Shown: one piece after another, positions 54,589 through 64,000 of the stretch
Numbering within the stretch: position 1 is the first letter of the stretch
Layout: each line of letters starts with the position of its first letter
Origin: Cycas panzhihuaensis
Taxonomy: Eukaryota; Cycadophyta
Length of the DNA stretch: 64,000 nucleotides
Direction: 5' to 3'
Assembly: GCA_023213395.1 (NCBI GenBank)
Contig: CM041465.1
Span: forward strand, 4,402,001-4,466,000
Made by a program: the position numbers and the translations under genes
The notes under the pieces: model-generated
The model's database searches: none
Told to the model about the DNA's origin: nothing
Seen by the model: only the letters and a program-made list of their open reading frames with translations

Positions 54589-54812
54589 ATACTAAATGTG
54601 GGTTTTGTTTGAGGATGGAGAAGCTAGAATCAATCAAAAATAAAGTAGCCACATGGGTAAAAATGTACAAAAATATAAACATAAAAAATTAATAATAAAC
54701 ATTGATTTATAAAATTTAAACCTTAGTATATCAAAATATTATTTAACATGCCAATCTTCAACAGAAATGAGCTATTAAGTCACCTAATTTACACACCAAC
54801 TACTAACCATAA
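54589..54812 (-). other. G leader
   Basis: Short AT-rich stretch with no frame. The phrase ATACTAAATGTGGGTT, which spans the primer site/LTR junction at 54820, is repeated at about 54589-54604, next to the inversion end. Confidence 0.5.
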
Positions 54813-54824
54813 GCTCTGATACTA
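54813..54824 (-). other. G primer-binding site
   Basis: The plus strand GCTCTGATACTA is the complement of TAGTATCAGAGC, one base off the initiator-Met site. Confidence 0.85.
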
Positions 54825-54826
54825 AA

Positions 54827-55182
54827 TGTGGGTTACAGAGGAGCAGAGCAGGACTCATAATGAATGCATCTTGAGTTAACATATGATTTCCAATTGATGG
54901 CGGTTTTAAAAAACACCAGGGAGGTATTCCCAAACCATATATAGACATTCAGGGAGGCGACAACTGCCATCAACCTGACCTGCATATTAGCCAACAAATA
55001 TTCAAAATAATATTAAAAAATAATAATTAATAACTATAGAACATACTTTAAGAGTGTTGTGTTGGCTCTAGGTGGCTTTAGGTGGCTATTGTTAGGCTCT
55101 AGGTGCCCTAGGGGGCCTCAAAGTTGGCTTTGAGAGGCCCTAGGCACACAACTATTTAGTCATATTGGGGTTTATCCCAACA
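54827..55182 (-). repeat. G 5' LTR
   Basis: 356 bases, TGTGGGTTACAGAGG...TTTATCCCAACA, followed by AGATT. Confidence 0.92.
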
Positions 55183-55187
55183 AGATT

Positions 55188-55334
55188 AAGACCAGAAGAA
55201 TGAATATTACAATATGATACATTCAATGTGTATACATAGGACCCACCATAAAATACCTATATCATAATAAAATTAATTATACAAATATGCATTATAAATC
55301 TACTTTGTGAAGCATGAACCAAGCTATTTTATCA
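55188..55334 (-). repeat. H 5' LTR, part 2
   Basis: Continues from 50140 once G is removed: AAGACCAGAAGAATGAATAT to ATTTTATCA. It matches the second half of the H 3' LTR. Confidence 0.7.
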
Positions 55335-55685
55335 TTGAGGTGATGACTTTATATTTGACTACAATAATTTGCATACAATCTTTACATCACTTTTATACAA
55401 TCTTCCACATCCCAAAGACATAATACAATACACTAAAGCAGATCAAAATAATATGGGTTTCTCTAAAATTCAAAGATGAAACTTATAACCTTTTAAATCT
55501 TGAATATAAACCCCAAAACACATTTTTAAAAATGGCATACTATTGAAACATATCTGCTACCAAAAAATTGACGTCTCCTTCCTCTATATATAATCTTAAT
55601 AGTAAAAAATAGTAATACTCTTTCCAACTCTATCCAACAACAAGTCACATGAACAGGAACTTCTTCAACATTGTGCATTCAAAGG
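55335..55685. other. Unassigned AT-rich DNA left of I
   Basis: No gene or repeat recognised. With I removed it joins 62079 onward. Confidence 0.45.
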
Positions 55686-55690
55686 AAAAT

Positions 55691-56757
55691 TGATCCAGGA
55701 GGATCTACCATATGTTTATAGGATGCAAAAAAATGCTAGGCATTGGCATAACTAAAAGAGATATGTCCAAATGGTATCAAAATTATATGAAATTTTGTGT
55801 AAAGGAAGAAGACACCTCCCACTACATGTGTAGAAAAGGTGGGGTTCAGAAAATATCATTTGATTAGAGTTCAAGCCTTGTTTTACATAAAATTAATCCC
55901 ACAGCTAGCAGAAAAATAGCAAATACATATTATTATTAAATGAATACAAATGCAGTCAAATGAGATCCAAATGAGCTACAATTTTGAGGAAGCAGAGGGG
56001 ACATATGTTCCTATACATGTACCAAATTTGAGCTAAATTGGAGTCCGTTAATGTTAGTTACAAGCCACAAGTTCAAGCCTTATTTTGCATAAAATTAATC
56101 CCACAGCTAGCAGAAAAACAACAAATACATATTATCATTAAATGAATAAAAATATAGCCAAATGACATCAAAATGAGCTAAAATTTTGAGGAAGAAGAGG
56201 AGACATACGTTCCTATTCGTGTACCAAATTTTAATCAAATTGGAGTACGTTAAGGTTAGTTACAAGCCACAACTTTTAAGAATTCCATGAAGGCCACTTG
56301 GACAACATGCATTTTGGTGATTAGTGGTTATACTTGCATGATTGCCACTTGTTAAACATGCAATTTTGTTTTCTTTCTATAAATTGAGCCCTATTATGGG
56401 TTAAGGAGGTAGTTCTTGGAGGTGAAATGTACTTGACTTAGGAAGCATCCTTGGAGAAGCATTTTGGAGGGTTGGAGTCCCCCTTATGGTATAATTGTAT
56501 CATTTATTCCTTGTAATTTAACCATTCTTTTTCTAGTTGATTTCTCCACCATTAAATGGAGATTTTCATAGTTTAATAAAAGTACTACTCCTTATACTTT
56601 TGGAGCAATGTCAAGAATAAATGATTTGGTGTAGAATTTCCTTTTGTGAGCTTATTTTTGTTTTGATGTTATTGGGATTTCTACACTAACTCCTAGGATC
56701 TCAAGGAGAAAATGTTGATAATTGATTTTTTCACTAATTAACTCTATTTGGGGATCC
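55691..56757 (+). repeat. I 5' LTR
   Basis: 1067 bases. Contains a tandem duplication of about 202 bases (55870-56071 and 56072-56274). Confidence 0.9.
55870..56274 (+). repeat. Tandem duplication inside the I LTR
   Basis: Two units beginning TTCAAGCCTT and running through CAGCTAGCAGAAAAA to GTTACAAGCCACAA, diverged from each other. The same pair is present in the 3' LTR (from about 61209 and 61412) and in the solo LTR, so the duplication predates the family's spread. Confidence 0.85.
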
Positions 56758-56761
56758 TATT

Positions 56762-56776
56762 TTGATATTAGAGCAT
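56762..56776 (+). other. I primer-binding site
   Basis: TTGATATTAGAGCAT, a decayed form of TGGTATCAGAGC, just after the 5' LTR. Confidence 0.7.
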
Positions 56777-56800
56777 GTGATCTTTGTTGTAGGGACTTGA

Positions 56801-57790
56801 ATGGTACAAACAAGGAAAAGATACAAAGAGAAAGGTGAATCTTCGCTTGTGTTGCAATCACCAAGAAGACAAAGAAAGAATCCAAGCACCATGGCTAAAA
56901 AAGAAGATGGAGAAATTAGATTTGAAAAGCTTAAAAAGAACGTAGAAGTCTTGATGCAAATGATAACCCGACTTCTACCTCTAGTCAGGGGAAAAGGCAA
57001 AGAGAAGGAAGTTGAAGGAGGATCCACATATGACCATAACCATGAAGAGGAAGAGGAGGAGACCTTAAAGCACTCATTTGAAGAAAGCAAGGGTACTTCA
57101 TCTTATTAACCCTTCAAGGTGGAGGCAAAGTTAGATATTCCAACTTATGATGGAGAGGTAAATGCTGAAAAGTTTGACCATTGGTTGGATCAACTTAAAA
57201 CCTACTTCACAATTTATGCTTATAGTAATGCTTAAAAGTTTTCATTTGCTAGGCTCAAGTTGTGTAAACATGCATTGACATGGTGGAATGCATATTTGAA
57301 GACTCATGATGTATTTTCTTTTTCATAGATGGATTTTAAGAAAATAATAAAGAAGCAATACTACCCCATAGGTCCTGAGGAAGACCAATGGGACACTTGA
57401 CAATATTTACACCAAGGGAGAGGTGTATGTGTCCAAGACTATACTTCTTTATTTTTTAGGCATGGCATGCTACTTGGTATTAATATAGATGAACATATCA
57501 CTCTTATGAAATTCATTGGAGGATTACATGAATACATAAGGAAGGAACTAAGGCTTTTTAAGGTTCAATCCATTGGAGAAGCAAGTAGAACGGCTATGGC
57601 AATAGAAAGTAAAAGTAAGAAATCTACATTCATATCTAAAGATTCTACATTTACTTCTAATAAGTATGAAAAGAATCCTAAATTGCACTCATCTAAAAGG
57701 CAAGAAGGAAAGAAGAAAATAACTAATTTTGTTAAAAGTTCTACCTATTGTGAGCATTGTGATATTAGTGGTCATATTGCAGCAAAGTGT
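56801..57790 (+). pseudogene. I gag
   Basis: It starts MVQTRKRYKEKGESSLV at 56801, shortly after the primer site. A basic N-terminus and KLKKNVEVLMQMITRLLPLV-like helix are followed by an acidic run to about 57105. After a stop at 57107 the gag core continues: FKVEAKLDIPTYDGEVNAEK and KLCKHALTWWNAYL (57110-57300), then 57467-57793 (LGINIDEHITLMKFIGGLHE, YIRKELRLFKVQSIGEASRT). The zinc knuckle CEHCDISGHIAAKC (57750-57790) is a perfect CX2CX4HX4C. Stops at 57107, 57233 and 57398 break it. Confidence 0.88.
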
Positions 57791-57796
57791 TAGAAG

Positions 57797-59101
57797 TTGC
57801 ATCCAGAGCTAAAGCCAAAGCATATCAAGGATATGGAATTAAGAAAGAAGGAGAAAGGGAAAGCACTACTTTCTGAGGTGGAGATTCAAAGTGAAGGAGA
57901 AGAAGAGAAGGTTACTCTATTTATAAATTATAGAGATGATGCTACAAGGGAGGAACTATTTCACTTGAAGCTTCAAGTAGGAAATGATATTATTGGTGCC
58001 ATTATAGATCCGGGAAGCCAACAGAATTTGATCTCAGAAAGTTTGGTAAAAAGCATTGGGTTGGTAACTACTCCTCACCCTCACCCATATCCTCTTGGTT
58101 GGATCCATAAAGATGTGGAAATGCAAATATCAAAGCAATGTACACTTAAATTTTCCATCACTAATGATTTTGTTGATGAAGTAATATGTGATGTGGTGCC
58201 ATTAGATGTATGCCATGTTGTGCTTGGGAGTCCCTACTTGAGGGATCAAGATAAACTCTTCTATCGAAGGGAGAGAAAGTATCAATTGATGAAGGATAAC
58301 ACGTGCTTCATCATAAAGGCCACAAAAAAACACTTGGATAAGATAGCATTAATTTCAGCCACTCAGGTAGAAAGGATGATCAATGCATGTGGTAAATTCA
58401 TCATCTTAATGGTAAGGAGAAAAGAAGAGCCAGAAGATGAAGAAGGTCCTTCTACTCATACTCTTCTTATATCATCTAAAAAAATGCAACAAATTGAGGA
58501 GTTAAAGACAAGGTATGATATTCTATTTCAACATGCTGATGGGCTACCACCAAAGAGAAAGATAGAGCATGAAATCACTCTTATAGGAGATGCACCATTG
58601 CCTAATGTTGCTTTGTATAGGCACTCCATTGTAGAGAATAATGAGATAAAGAGGCAAGTTGAGAAGTTCCTTGATCAAGGGGTCATAAGACCTTCATGTT
58701 CACCTTGTGAGTCACCAATTGTCTTGGTGCCTAAGAAGGATGGAAGATGGAGAATGTGTATAGACTTTCATGCTTTGAATAAAATTATAATTAAAAATCG
58801 CTACCCTTTGCCTCGCATAGATGATTTGCTTGATCAAATTCAGCATGCTTGTTATTTTACTAAGTTGAATTTGAAAAGCAGTTATCACCAAGTTAGGATC
58901 AAGGAGGAGGACACATGGAAGATGGCCTTCAAAACAAAGCAAGGACTCTTTGAATGGATGGTTATGCCTTTCATTGTAATGCTCCCCGCAACATTCATGA
59001 GGCTAATGAATGAAATGTTAAGGCCTTACTTAGATAATTTTGTTGTTGTCTATCTTGATGACATTTTGATTTTCAGTAACACATGTGAGGAACATTTATA
59101 G
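57797..59101 (+). pseudogene. I protease and reverse transcriptase
   Basis: A 434-codon open frame starting a few bases after a stop that closes gag. Residues about 60-85 are the retropepsin core: IIGAIIDPGSQQNLISESLV, with D-P-G in place of D-T/S-G. A linker follows (DVCHVVLGSPYLRD). RT occupies about 275-434: PNVALYRHSIVENNEIKRQV, SPIVLVPKKDGRWRMCIDFH, FTKLNLKSSYHQVRIKEEDT (the usual L-D-L reads L-N-L), MPFIVMLPATFM (frame-damaged FGLCNAP) and the active site VVYLDDILIFS. The first catalytic Asp of RT is therefore Asn. The stop at 59099 cuts RT before its end. Confidence 0.9.
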
Positions 59102-59428
59102 CACATAGAAGAAGTTTTAAAGACTATGGCTAAGCATCATTTGAAGCTTAATGTGAAGAAGTGTGAATTTGGCAAGGAGAACTTAATCTTCTTAAGCTTT
59201 ATGGTTGGAGGAGGAAAGTTGAGCATCGATCCACTCAAGACTCAAGCCATCCTCAAATGGCCTAGGCTAACAAACATCACAGAGGTGAGAAGTTTTTTAG
59301 GAGCTTGTCAATACTTGAGAAAGTTTATTCTTCATTTCTCAAAGGTTGCAGTACCTCTACATGGATTGAAAAAATCTAGTAAAAAGTTTACTTGGGTTCT
59401 AAGGAGGAAGAAGCTTTTATTCTTTTAA
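59102..59428 (+). pseudogene. I reverse transcriptase end
   Basis: Continues RT in the same frame after the 59099 stop: AKHHLKLNVKKCEFGKENLI, FLSFMVGGGKLSIDPLKTQA, ILKWPRLTNITEVRSFLGAC and PLHGLKKSSKKFTW. A frameshift near 59400 leads into the RNase H frame. Confidence 0.88.
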
Positions 59429-59994
59429 AGAAGAAAATTTGTGAAGCACCAGTTTTGGCAATGCCAAATATGCAAATGCCTTTTGAAGTAGAAGCTCATG
59501 CAAGTGGAAATGCGATGGGAGATTTCCTTATTCAAGATGGGAAGCCTATTGCTTACCATTCAGAAGTCTTCACCCCTCAAGTAAAAAACTACCCAACATA
59601 TGATCAAGAAATATTTGCACTTCATCAAGCATGCAAGCATTGGGGGTCCTACTTACTTGGAAAAGAGGTTGTAGTTTATATCGATCATAAGCCTCCTCAA
59701 TTTTTACAAACCCAAAGTAAATTACAGCAAGCAAGACACATGAAGTGGATGAGTTATTTACAACAATTCAATATTATAATTAAGTACAAAAAGGGATCTA
59801 CTAACAAAATTGTTGATATGTTATCAAGACCACCTTGTTCCACTTCTTCTTCTACTTTTATTTATAGTTCTCTTATGAGTTTGCAGGTGGATCCAATGCA
59901 TCATGAAGAGTACAAAGACTTGTACCATGAAGATAAAGCTTTGAAGGAAGAATTAGAGAACCTAGCGAAAGGAAGACCTTCCCAGCTTGCTTAG
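59392..59994 (+). pseudogene. I RNase H
   Basis: 201 codons. PFEVEAHASGNAM carries His where the first catalytic Asp (DASG in D) belongs, so it is probably inactive. It is followed by YDQEIFALHQACKHWGSYLL, YIDHKPPQFLQTQSKLQQAR and HMKWMSYLQQF. The frame ends in the linker before integrase, at a stop at 59992. Confidence 0.88.
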
Positions 59995-60390
59995 AAGGAT
60001 GGTCTACTTTTCAAAGGGGAGCAACTCTATGTTCCATCAAAAGGAGACAAGATCAAGTGGCTTAGAGAAGCCCATACTTCTAAAGTAGCTGGTCACTTTG
60101 GTATAGAGAAGACTTTAGTAAACTTGATAAGATATGTTGTATGGCCAAAAATGCAAAATGATATAAAAAAATATGTAAAAGGATATGTAATATATAATAC
60201 TTCTAAGCCTTCTTCTAGAAAATTAGGATTGTATACACCACTTCCTATTCCCACTAAACCTTGGGAAAGTATCTCCATTGATTTCTTAGGGGGACTTCCC
60301 ATGACTAGGAAGGGACATGACATACATCACACTCTAAAGCACCTTTTGAAGTTTGTTTGGGATACTTGCCTCAAAGTCCATTTGACTTAG
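59995..60390 (+). pseudogene. I integrase with core deletion
   Basis: The zinc region is present (REAHTSKVAGHFGIEKTLVN), but its CxxC reads YVIYN, so the finger is broken. The core starts KPWESISIDFLGGLPMTRKG (first catalytic Asp), and after GHD at about 60320 it jumps to TLKHLLKFVWDTCLK, which belongs to the end of the core in another frame. By comparison with D, about 400 bases are missing, including the second Asp and the Glu of DDE. Confidence 0.85.
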
Positions 60391-61000
60391 GGTTTTCCAT
60401 ACAAGCTAAGGAAGGATCTGTCAAAGAGAAGGAGGAGCATGACAAGGCTTTAAGATACTTGGAGAAGATCCAGAGAGTCCACAAAGAAGTATATGATCAA
60501 CTTCTAAGGACTCAACAAAAGTACAAGGAAAGATATGACAAGCATAGGCAAGAGTGTACTTTTCAAGAAGGAGATTTAGTATGGTTATACTTGAGCAAGG
60601 AGAGGTTAAAAGAAGAAGGCAAGAAACTCAAACCTATAAGGTATGGACCATTCAAGATTTTGAGAAAAGTAGGTGGTAATGCTTTCCAACTTGATCTTCC
60701 ACCTTATATGCAAATATATTCAGTAGTAAATGTTGAATACTTAAAACTCTTTGAGCCCTCCATGCTAGATGAGGAACAGGACTAGTTCACTTTACCTTCA
60801 GTTGATGACTTGTATTTGGAAAGTGAGGAGCCTCTCAAGGAAGATTGTATCTTGGAGAGAAAATCTACCAAAACAAGACATTAGACACATGAATCTTTTA
60901 GGATTGGAGTAGCAGGACAATTACCTAGTAAGGCCAAGTGGTTTAGTAAGAAACAAGGAGAACAACACTTCCCCCATCTCCAATTCTAAGCCAAACAGGA
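60357..61000 (+). pseudogene. I integrase C-terminus: GPY/F and chromodomain-like tail
   Basis: The frame 60357-60785 has SPFDLGFSIQAKEGSVKEKE, YKERYDKHRQECTFQEGDLV (the RR.FQ.GDLVW block), IRYGPFKILRKVGGNAFQLD (GPY/F) and YSVVNVEYLKLFEPSML. After a stop at 60783 the tail continues through ILERKSTKTRH to GQLPSKAKWFSKKQGEQHFP at about 60990, a chromodomain-like end also hinted at in D. This tail may direct where the element inserts. Confidence 0.85.
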
Positions 61001-61014
61001 GTTAGCTATTTTCC

Positions 61015-61029
61015 AAGGAAGGGGAGCCA
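61015..61029 (+). other. I polypurine tract
   Basis: AAGGAAGGGGAGCCA directly before the 3' LTR. Confidence 0.85.
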
Positions 61030-62073
61030 TGATCCAGGAGGATCTACCATATGTTGACAGGATGCAGAAAAATGCTAGGCATTGGCATAACTGAGAGAGA
61101 TATGGCCAAATAATATCAAAATTATATGAAATTTTGTATAAAGGAAGAATACACCTCCTACTACATGTGTACAAAAGGTGGGGTTCAGAAAATATCATTT
61201 GATTAGTGTTCAAGCCTTGTTTTTCATAAACTTAATCCCACAGCTAGCAGAAAAATAGCAAATACATATTAGCATTAAATGAATAAAAATGCATTCATAT
61301 GATATCCAAATGATCTACAATTTTGAGGAAGCATAGGGGACATTCATTCCTATATGTGTACCAAATTTTAGCTAAATTTGAGTCCATTAAGGTCAGTTAC
61401 AAGCCACAAGTTCAAGCATTGTTTTGCATAAAATTAATCCCACAACTAGTAGAAAAAGAGCAAATACATATTATCATTAAATAAATAAAAATATATACAA
61501 ATGACATCCAAATGAGCTAAAATTTTGAGGAAGAGGAGGAGACATGATTTCCTATATGTGTACCAAATTGGAGTCCGTTAAGGTTAATTACAAGCTACAA
61601 TGTTTAAGAATTGCATGAAGGCCACTTGGACAACATGCATTCTGGTATACTTGCATGATTGTGACTTGTTAAACATGCAATTTTATTTTATTTCTATAAA
61701 TTGAGCCCTATTACAGGTTGGGGAGGTAGTTCTTGGAGGTGAAAGGTACTTGACTTGGGAAGCATCCTTGGAGAAGCATTTTAGAGGGTTGGAGTCCCCT
61801 TATGGTATAATTGTATCATTTATTCCTTGTAATTTAACCATTCTTTTGCTAGTTGATTTTTCCACCATTAAATGGAGATTTTCATAGTTTAATACAAGTA
61901 CTAATCCTCATACTTTTGGAGCAATGTCAAGAATAAATGATTTGGTGTAGAATTTCCTTTTGTGGGTTCATTTTTGTTTTGATGTTATTAGGATTTCTAC
62001 ACTAACTCCCAGGATCTCAAGGAGAAAAGGTTGATAATTGACTTCTTCACCAATTAGCTCTATTTTGGGATCA
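61030..62073 (+). repeat. I 3' LTR
   Basis: 1044 bases, TGATCCAGGAGG...GGGATCA, followed by TSD AAAAT. Contains the two-unit duplication. Confidence 0.9.
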
Positions 62074-62078
62074 AAAAT

Positions 62079-63478
62079 CTCTAATAATAACATGACCTTT
62101 TTATAATATCCAGGAAGTAAATCAACAATCTATAACCTTCATACTATCCTCCTTAAATTCATGATTTAACACCATGAAGAAAGAGAGAGGGATACATGCA
62201 CATATAAGCCAATAAACTTGTAAATCACCAACTAAATTAAATCTTTGTATGTACATATATTTATGTGGATTGATAGCTATTGTTTGGTACAATGAACATT
62301 TACTAAATTCATAAACTAAATTACTAAATGCACATTATTCTAACCTAAGATTAACTAACCACTAACATTAACCTCTGATAGTTCACACATGTGAATATAT
62401 TTAACAATATAACACTCTAACATTGTAATATTCCATTGCTCTAACATTATAAAAAAGGTGGGAAAGAAATAATTATATCAAACTCCAAAAAAATATAGAG
62501 TTAGTTAACTCACTCTTAACCCAAGATCTTTGAGATAAGTTGATACACTAGCAATTAAAGTATGCTACTAGTAAGTAATTTTGGCAGTTGGATAATCTAG
62601 ATAGTTATGACTTTTCGATAACTATAACTTACAACTTCTTGATAATTACAAATTCTTACAAACTTTAAAAGAGGAAAGGAAGAAAGGGGATGTTTCTATT
62701 GTTTAGTCTACCCAATAAAATCACTAGTTATTTCCTCATTTCCACTATGTTTTCTTGAGATGCTCAATATTTCCCTTGAATTCAAACCTTTTGTTTGCTT
62801 AAATGACTTTGGTACTTCCTATGCTTTACTTTTAGTCCTAAGATCCCTATTCAACAAGATAGAGCTTAGCGAGAATATTAGGTCATGGGCAAGGGAAATC
62901 TATAGTACTATATTTTCAGGCTAAATATTATGATAATGTTATGTTGAGTTAATCCACTTACCCATCCTTCATATATAAATTCATTCTAGAAATCATTATA
63001 TAATGTTTGAGTCATTTTACTATAACCAATATACTTTGAATATTATTTTGTGATATTAAAGATTTTACATATTTCCAACTTGATTCTTACTTAGTATGGA
63101 AATGCATATGATTATCTTTTAATCTTGTGAGCATTATATTGAAGTCAGTTTTGTCTCTATCTTCATTCACTCTCTTTTCTTTCTTACTTCACTTCTTGCA
63201 TTCTCTTAATACATAAATTTATATTTCATTCTCCTTCTAGTAAATTACAATATCATGATCTAATCACACTCTCATTTAAATATAGCAATATTATAGATTT
63301 TTATTGCATATGGTATTTTTTGATATATTTTCTAAATATAATATAAATCAAGAAATTATAAGAAAGTCATCCCTTTAAATGAAGGTTTCACATCCCATTA
63401 ATTGCCTTCATGTTCTTAAACCTTACTTCAAATGTTGGTAAACTAGCATCATCTTTATGATTCTTCGAGGATACAAAA
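62079..63478. other. AT-rich DNA, no gene seen
   Basis: No frame of note, no LTR ends, no RNA gene recognised. It is the only stretch over 1 kb at the right end not assigned to an element. Confidence 0.45.
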
Positions 63479-63877
63479 TGTTGGAAATAATATGTAAGGA
63501 GAATAGGGAAGAATATATACAAAATATCAATAGATTAATACTTCAATACTTTGTTGTTGCATAAACAAGAAAACTCATTGTATTCAATCCATGTTGATAA
63601 AGAAGAATAATACAAATTTCTCAATATAGGCAGTGTCTAAAGACACCAGGGTTGCACACCCTTCAATATTTATAATTTTGGGGGAGGAGGGAAACTCCTC
63701 AACCCCTGAAATTTAAATTACAATAAAATAATACTAACTTAACTTAAAGTAAACTTAACTCAAATTAACATTAATTTACCTATACATGTTGAGCACCCAC
63801 ATGTGTAAATTGAAGATGATGAGGTGTGCTCCCCTGGTTGGAAGGTGGGAGTAGAGTGATGATAATTAACTCCAATA
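63479..63877 (-). repeat. C2 3' LTR
   Basis: About 399 bases; shares with C1 the phrases GTGTCTAAAGACACC and TTGCACA.CC.TCAATATTTA. GTGTCTAAAGACACC is itself a short inverted repeat. Confidence 0.85.
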
Positions 63878-63892
63878 TTCTCCCCCTTAATG
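63878..63892 (-). other. C2 polypurine tract
   Basis: The minus strand reads ATTAAGGGGGAGAA, identical to the C1 tract. Confidence 0.85.
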
Positions 63893-64000
63893 GTCATTGT
63901 GAACACTTGTATCTTCTCTTTGAACTTATGGAATTTGTATTTGAAAAAAGCTTTCAAAATCTATCCCTTAACTTGATCTTCATCAACTTGCTTTATCCTT
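63893..64000 (-). pseudogene. C2 frame before the polypurine tract
   Basis: Encodes FFKYKFHKFKEKIQVFTM, matching the piece at about 40375-40430 of C1. Conservation between C1 and C2 suggests it belonged to a real C-family frame. Cut by the window end. Confidence 0.55.

Larger units (their letters stand above)
50141..55182 (-). mobile_element. G: 5-kb Ty1/copia element inserted in the H 5' LTR
   Basis: LTRs at 50141-50497 (357 bases) and 54827-55182 (356 bases) start TGTGGGTTA and end ATCCCAACA. The TSD is GGATT on the left (50136-50140) and AGATT on the right (55183-55187), one substitution apart; the intact H LTR reads AGATT. A primer site precedes the right LTR, so it is minus. Order is gag, protease, integrase, RT, RNase H. 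All frames carry stops, and part of gag lies on the opposite strand. 5042 bases is a normal copia length. Confidence 0.92.
46937..55334 (-). mobile_element. H: diverged relative of family A, split by G
   Basis: The left LTR (46937-47190) and the split right LTR (50038-50140 plus 55188-55334) align with each other, and their middle (GGTACCTTAA...ATATGATACATT) aligns weakly with A1/A2 LTRs. A degenerate primer site (50026-50037) and purine tract (47191-47205) give minus. Internal coding is one gag-like frame resembling A1/A2. Without G it is about 3.35 kb. No clean TSD was found, so the ends are good to within a few bases at best. Confidence 0.72.
55691..62073 (+). mobile_element. I: Ty3/gypsy element, most readable gag-pol in the window
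   Basis: LTRs at 55691-56757 (1067 bases) and 61030-62073 (1044 bases) start TGATCCAGGAGG and end GGGATCA (decayed in the left copy). The TSD AAAAT is perfect (55686-55690 and 62074-62078). Primer site and purine tract give plus. Gag, protease, RT, RNase H, integrase and a GPY/F and chromodomain-like tail are in gypsy order. The integrase core is deleted, so it is non-autonomous now. It is related to D by protein sequence, but with unrelated LTRs. Confidence 0.94.
63479..64000 (-). mobile_element. C2: 3' end of a second C-family element
   Basis: LTR 63479-63877 (TGTTGGAAATAATATG to TTAACTCCAATA) matches the C1 3' LTR in reverse, including the CTCCTCCCCC-type block and TATAATTT. The purine tract next to it and a conserved peptide show that the body lies to the right, outside the window. 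TSD cannot be checked. Confidence 0.82.

Noticed and set aside
1-64000. CRISPR arrays, tRNA or rRNA genes, bacterial-type operons
   Set aside because: The tandem repeats found are minisatellites or hairpin units without spacer structure. No cloverleaf or rRNA sequence was recognised, and all coding content is of plant retrotransposon type.

Overview
This is plant nuclear DNA, and essentially all of it is repeat. Nearly every recognisable coding stretch belongs to an LTR retrotransposon (Ty1/copia or Ty3/gypsy), and every primer-binding site I can read resembles the plant initiator-Met type (TGGTATCAGAGC), except in one GC-rich element. No intact host gene, tRNA, rRNA or CRISPR array was recognised. 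The AT-rich, transition-decayed, deeply nested structure suggests a large-genome seed plant, possibly a gymnosperm; the species itself is inference. I use these labels: T (old Tat-like gypsy remnant), A1/A2/H (one non-autonomous copia-type family), B (copia), C1/C2 (non-autonomous), D and I (related gypsy elements), E (GC-rich gag-protease element), G (copia).

Layout. 1-5329: decayed minus-strand gypsy pol (T) and an LTR-like block. 5330-44537: a Russian-doll stack whose boundaries I resolved from LTR ends and 5-bp target-site duplications (TSDs). A1 (+, 5330-44537, TSD TTACA) contains A2 (-, 8279-41335, GAAAT) and a solo LTR of the I family (-, 42182-43235, CAAAT). A2 contains B (-, 8764-33148, GATTC) and C1 (+, 35177-40885, AGGCT). 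B contains D (-, 9224-26001, GATCT), and D contains E (-, 14138-23883, GGTTG). With inserts removed the lengths are about 5.1 kb (A1), 3.0 kb (A2), 7.6 kb (B), 7.0 kb (D), 9.7 kb (E) and 5.7 kb (C1). 44538-46936: an LTR fragment matching the left flank, then a decayed minus-strand copia gag-protease piece. 46937-55334: H (-), an A relative, whose 5' LTR is split by the 5-kb copia G (-, 50141-55182). 55691-62073: gypsy element I (+, TSD AAAAT), the most readable gag-pol. 63479-64000: the 3' end of C2 (-), running off the window.

How they fit together. B, D, G and I carry gag, protease, RT, RNase H and integrase, all broken by stops, frameshifts or deletions. A, C and E lack RT and integrase and would need help in trans. 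The polypurine tracts of A, B and C share an ATTAAGGGGG core, so a B-like copia is a plausible helper for A and C (inference). The most unusual items are: the five-level nest with verified TSDs; the A-family chimeric gag reading frame that runs to the polypurine tract; an antisense host-gene fragment in C1 with a PARP-type zinc-finger signature and a frame-preserving intron; five tandem hairpin units in E; and an inverted gag segment in G.
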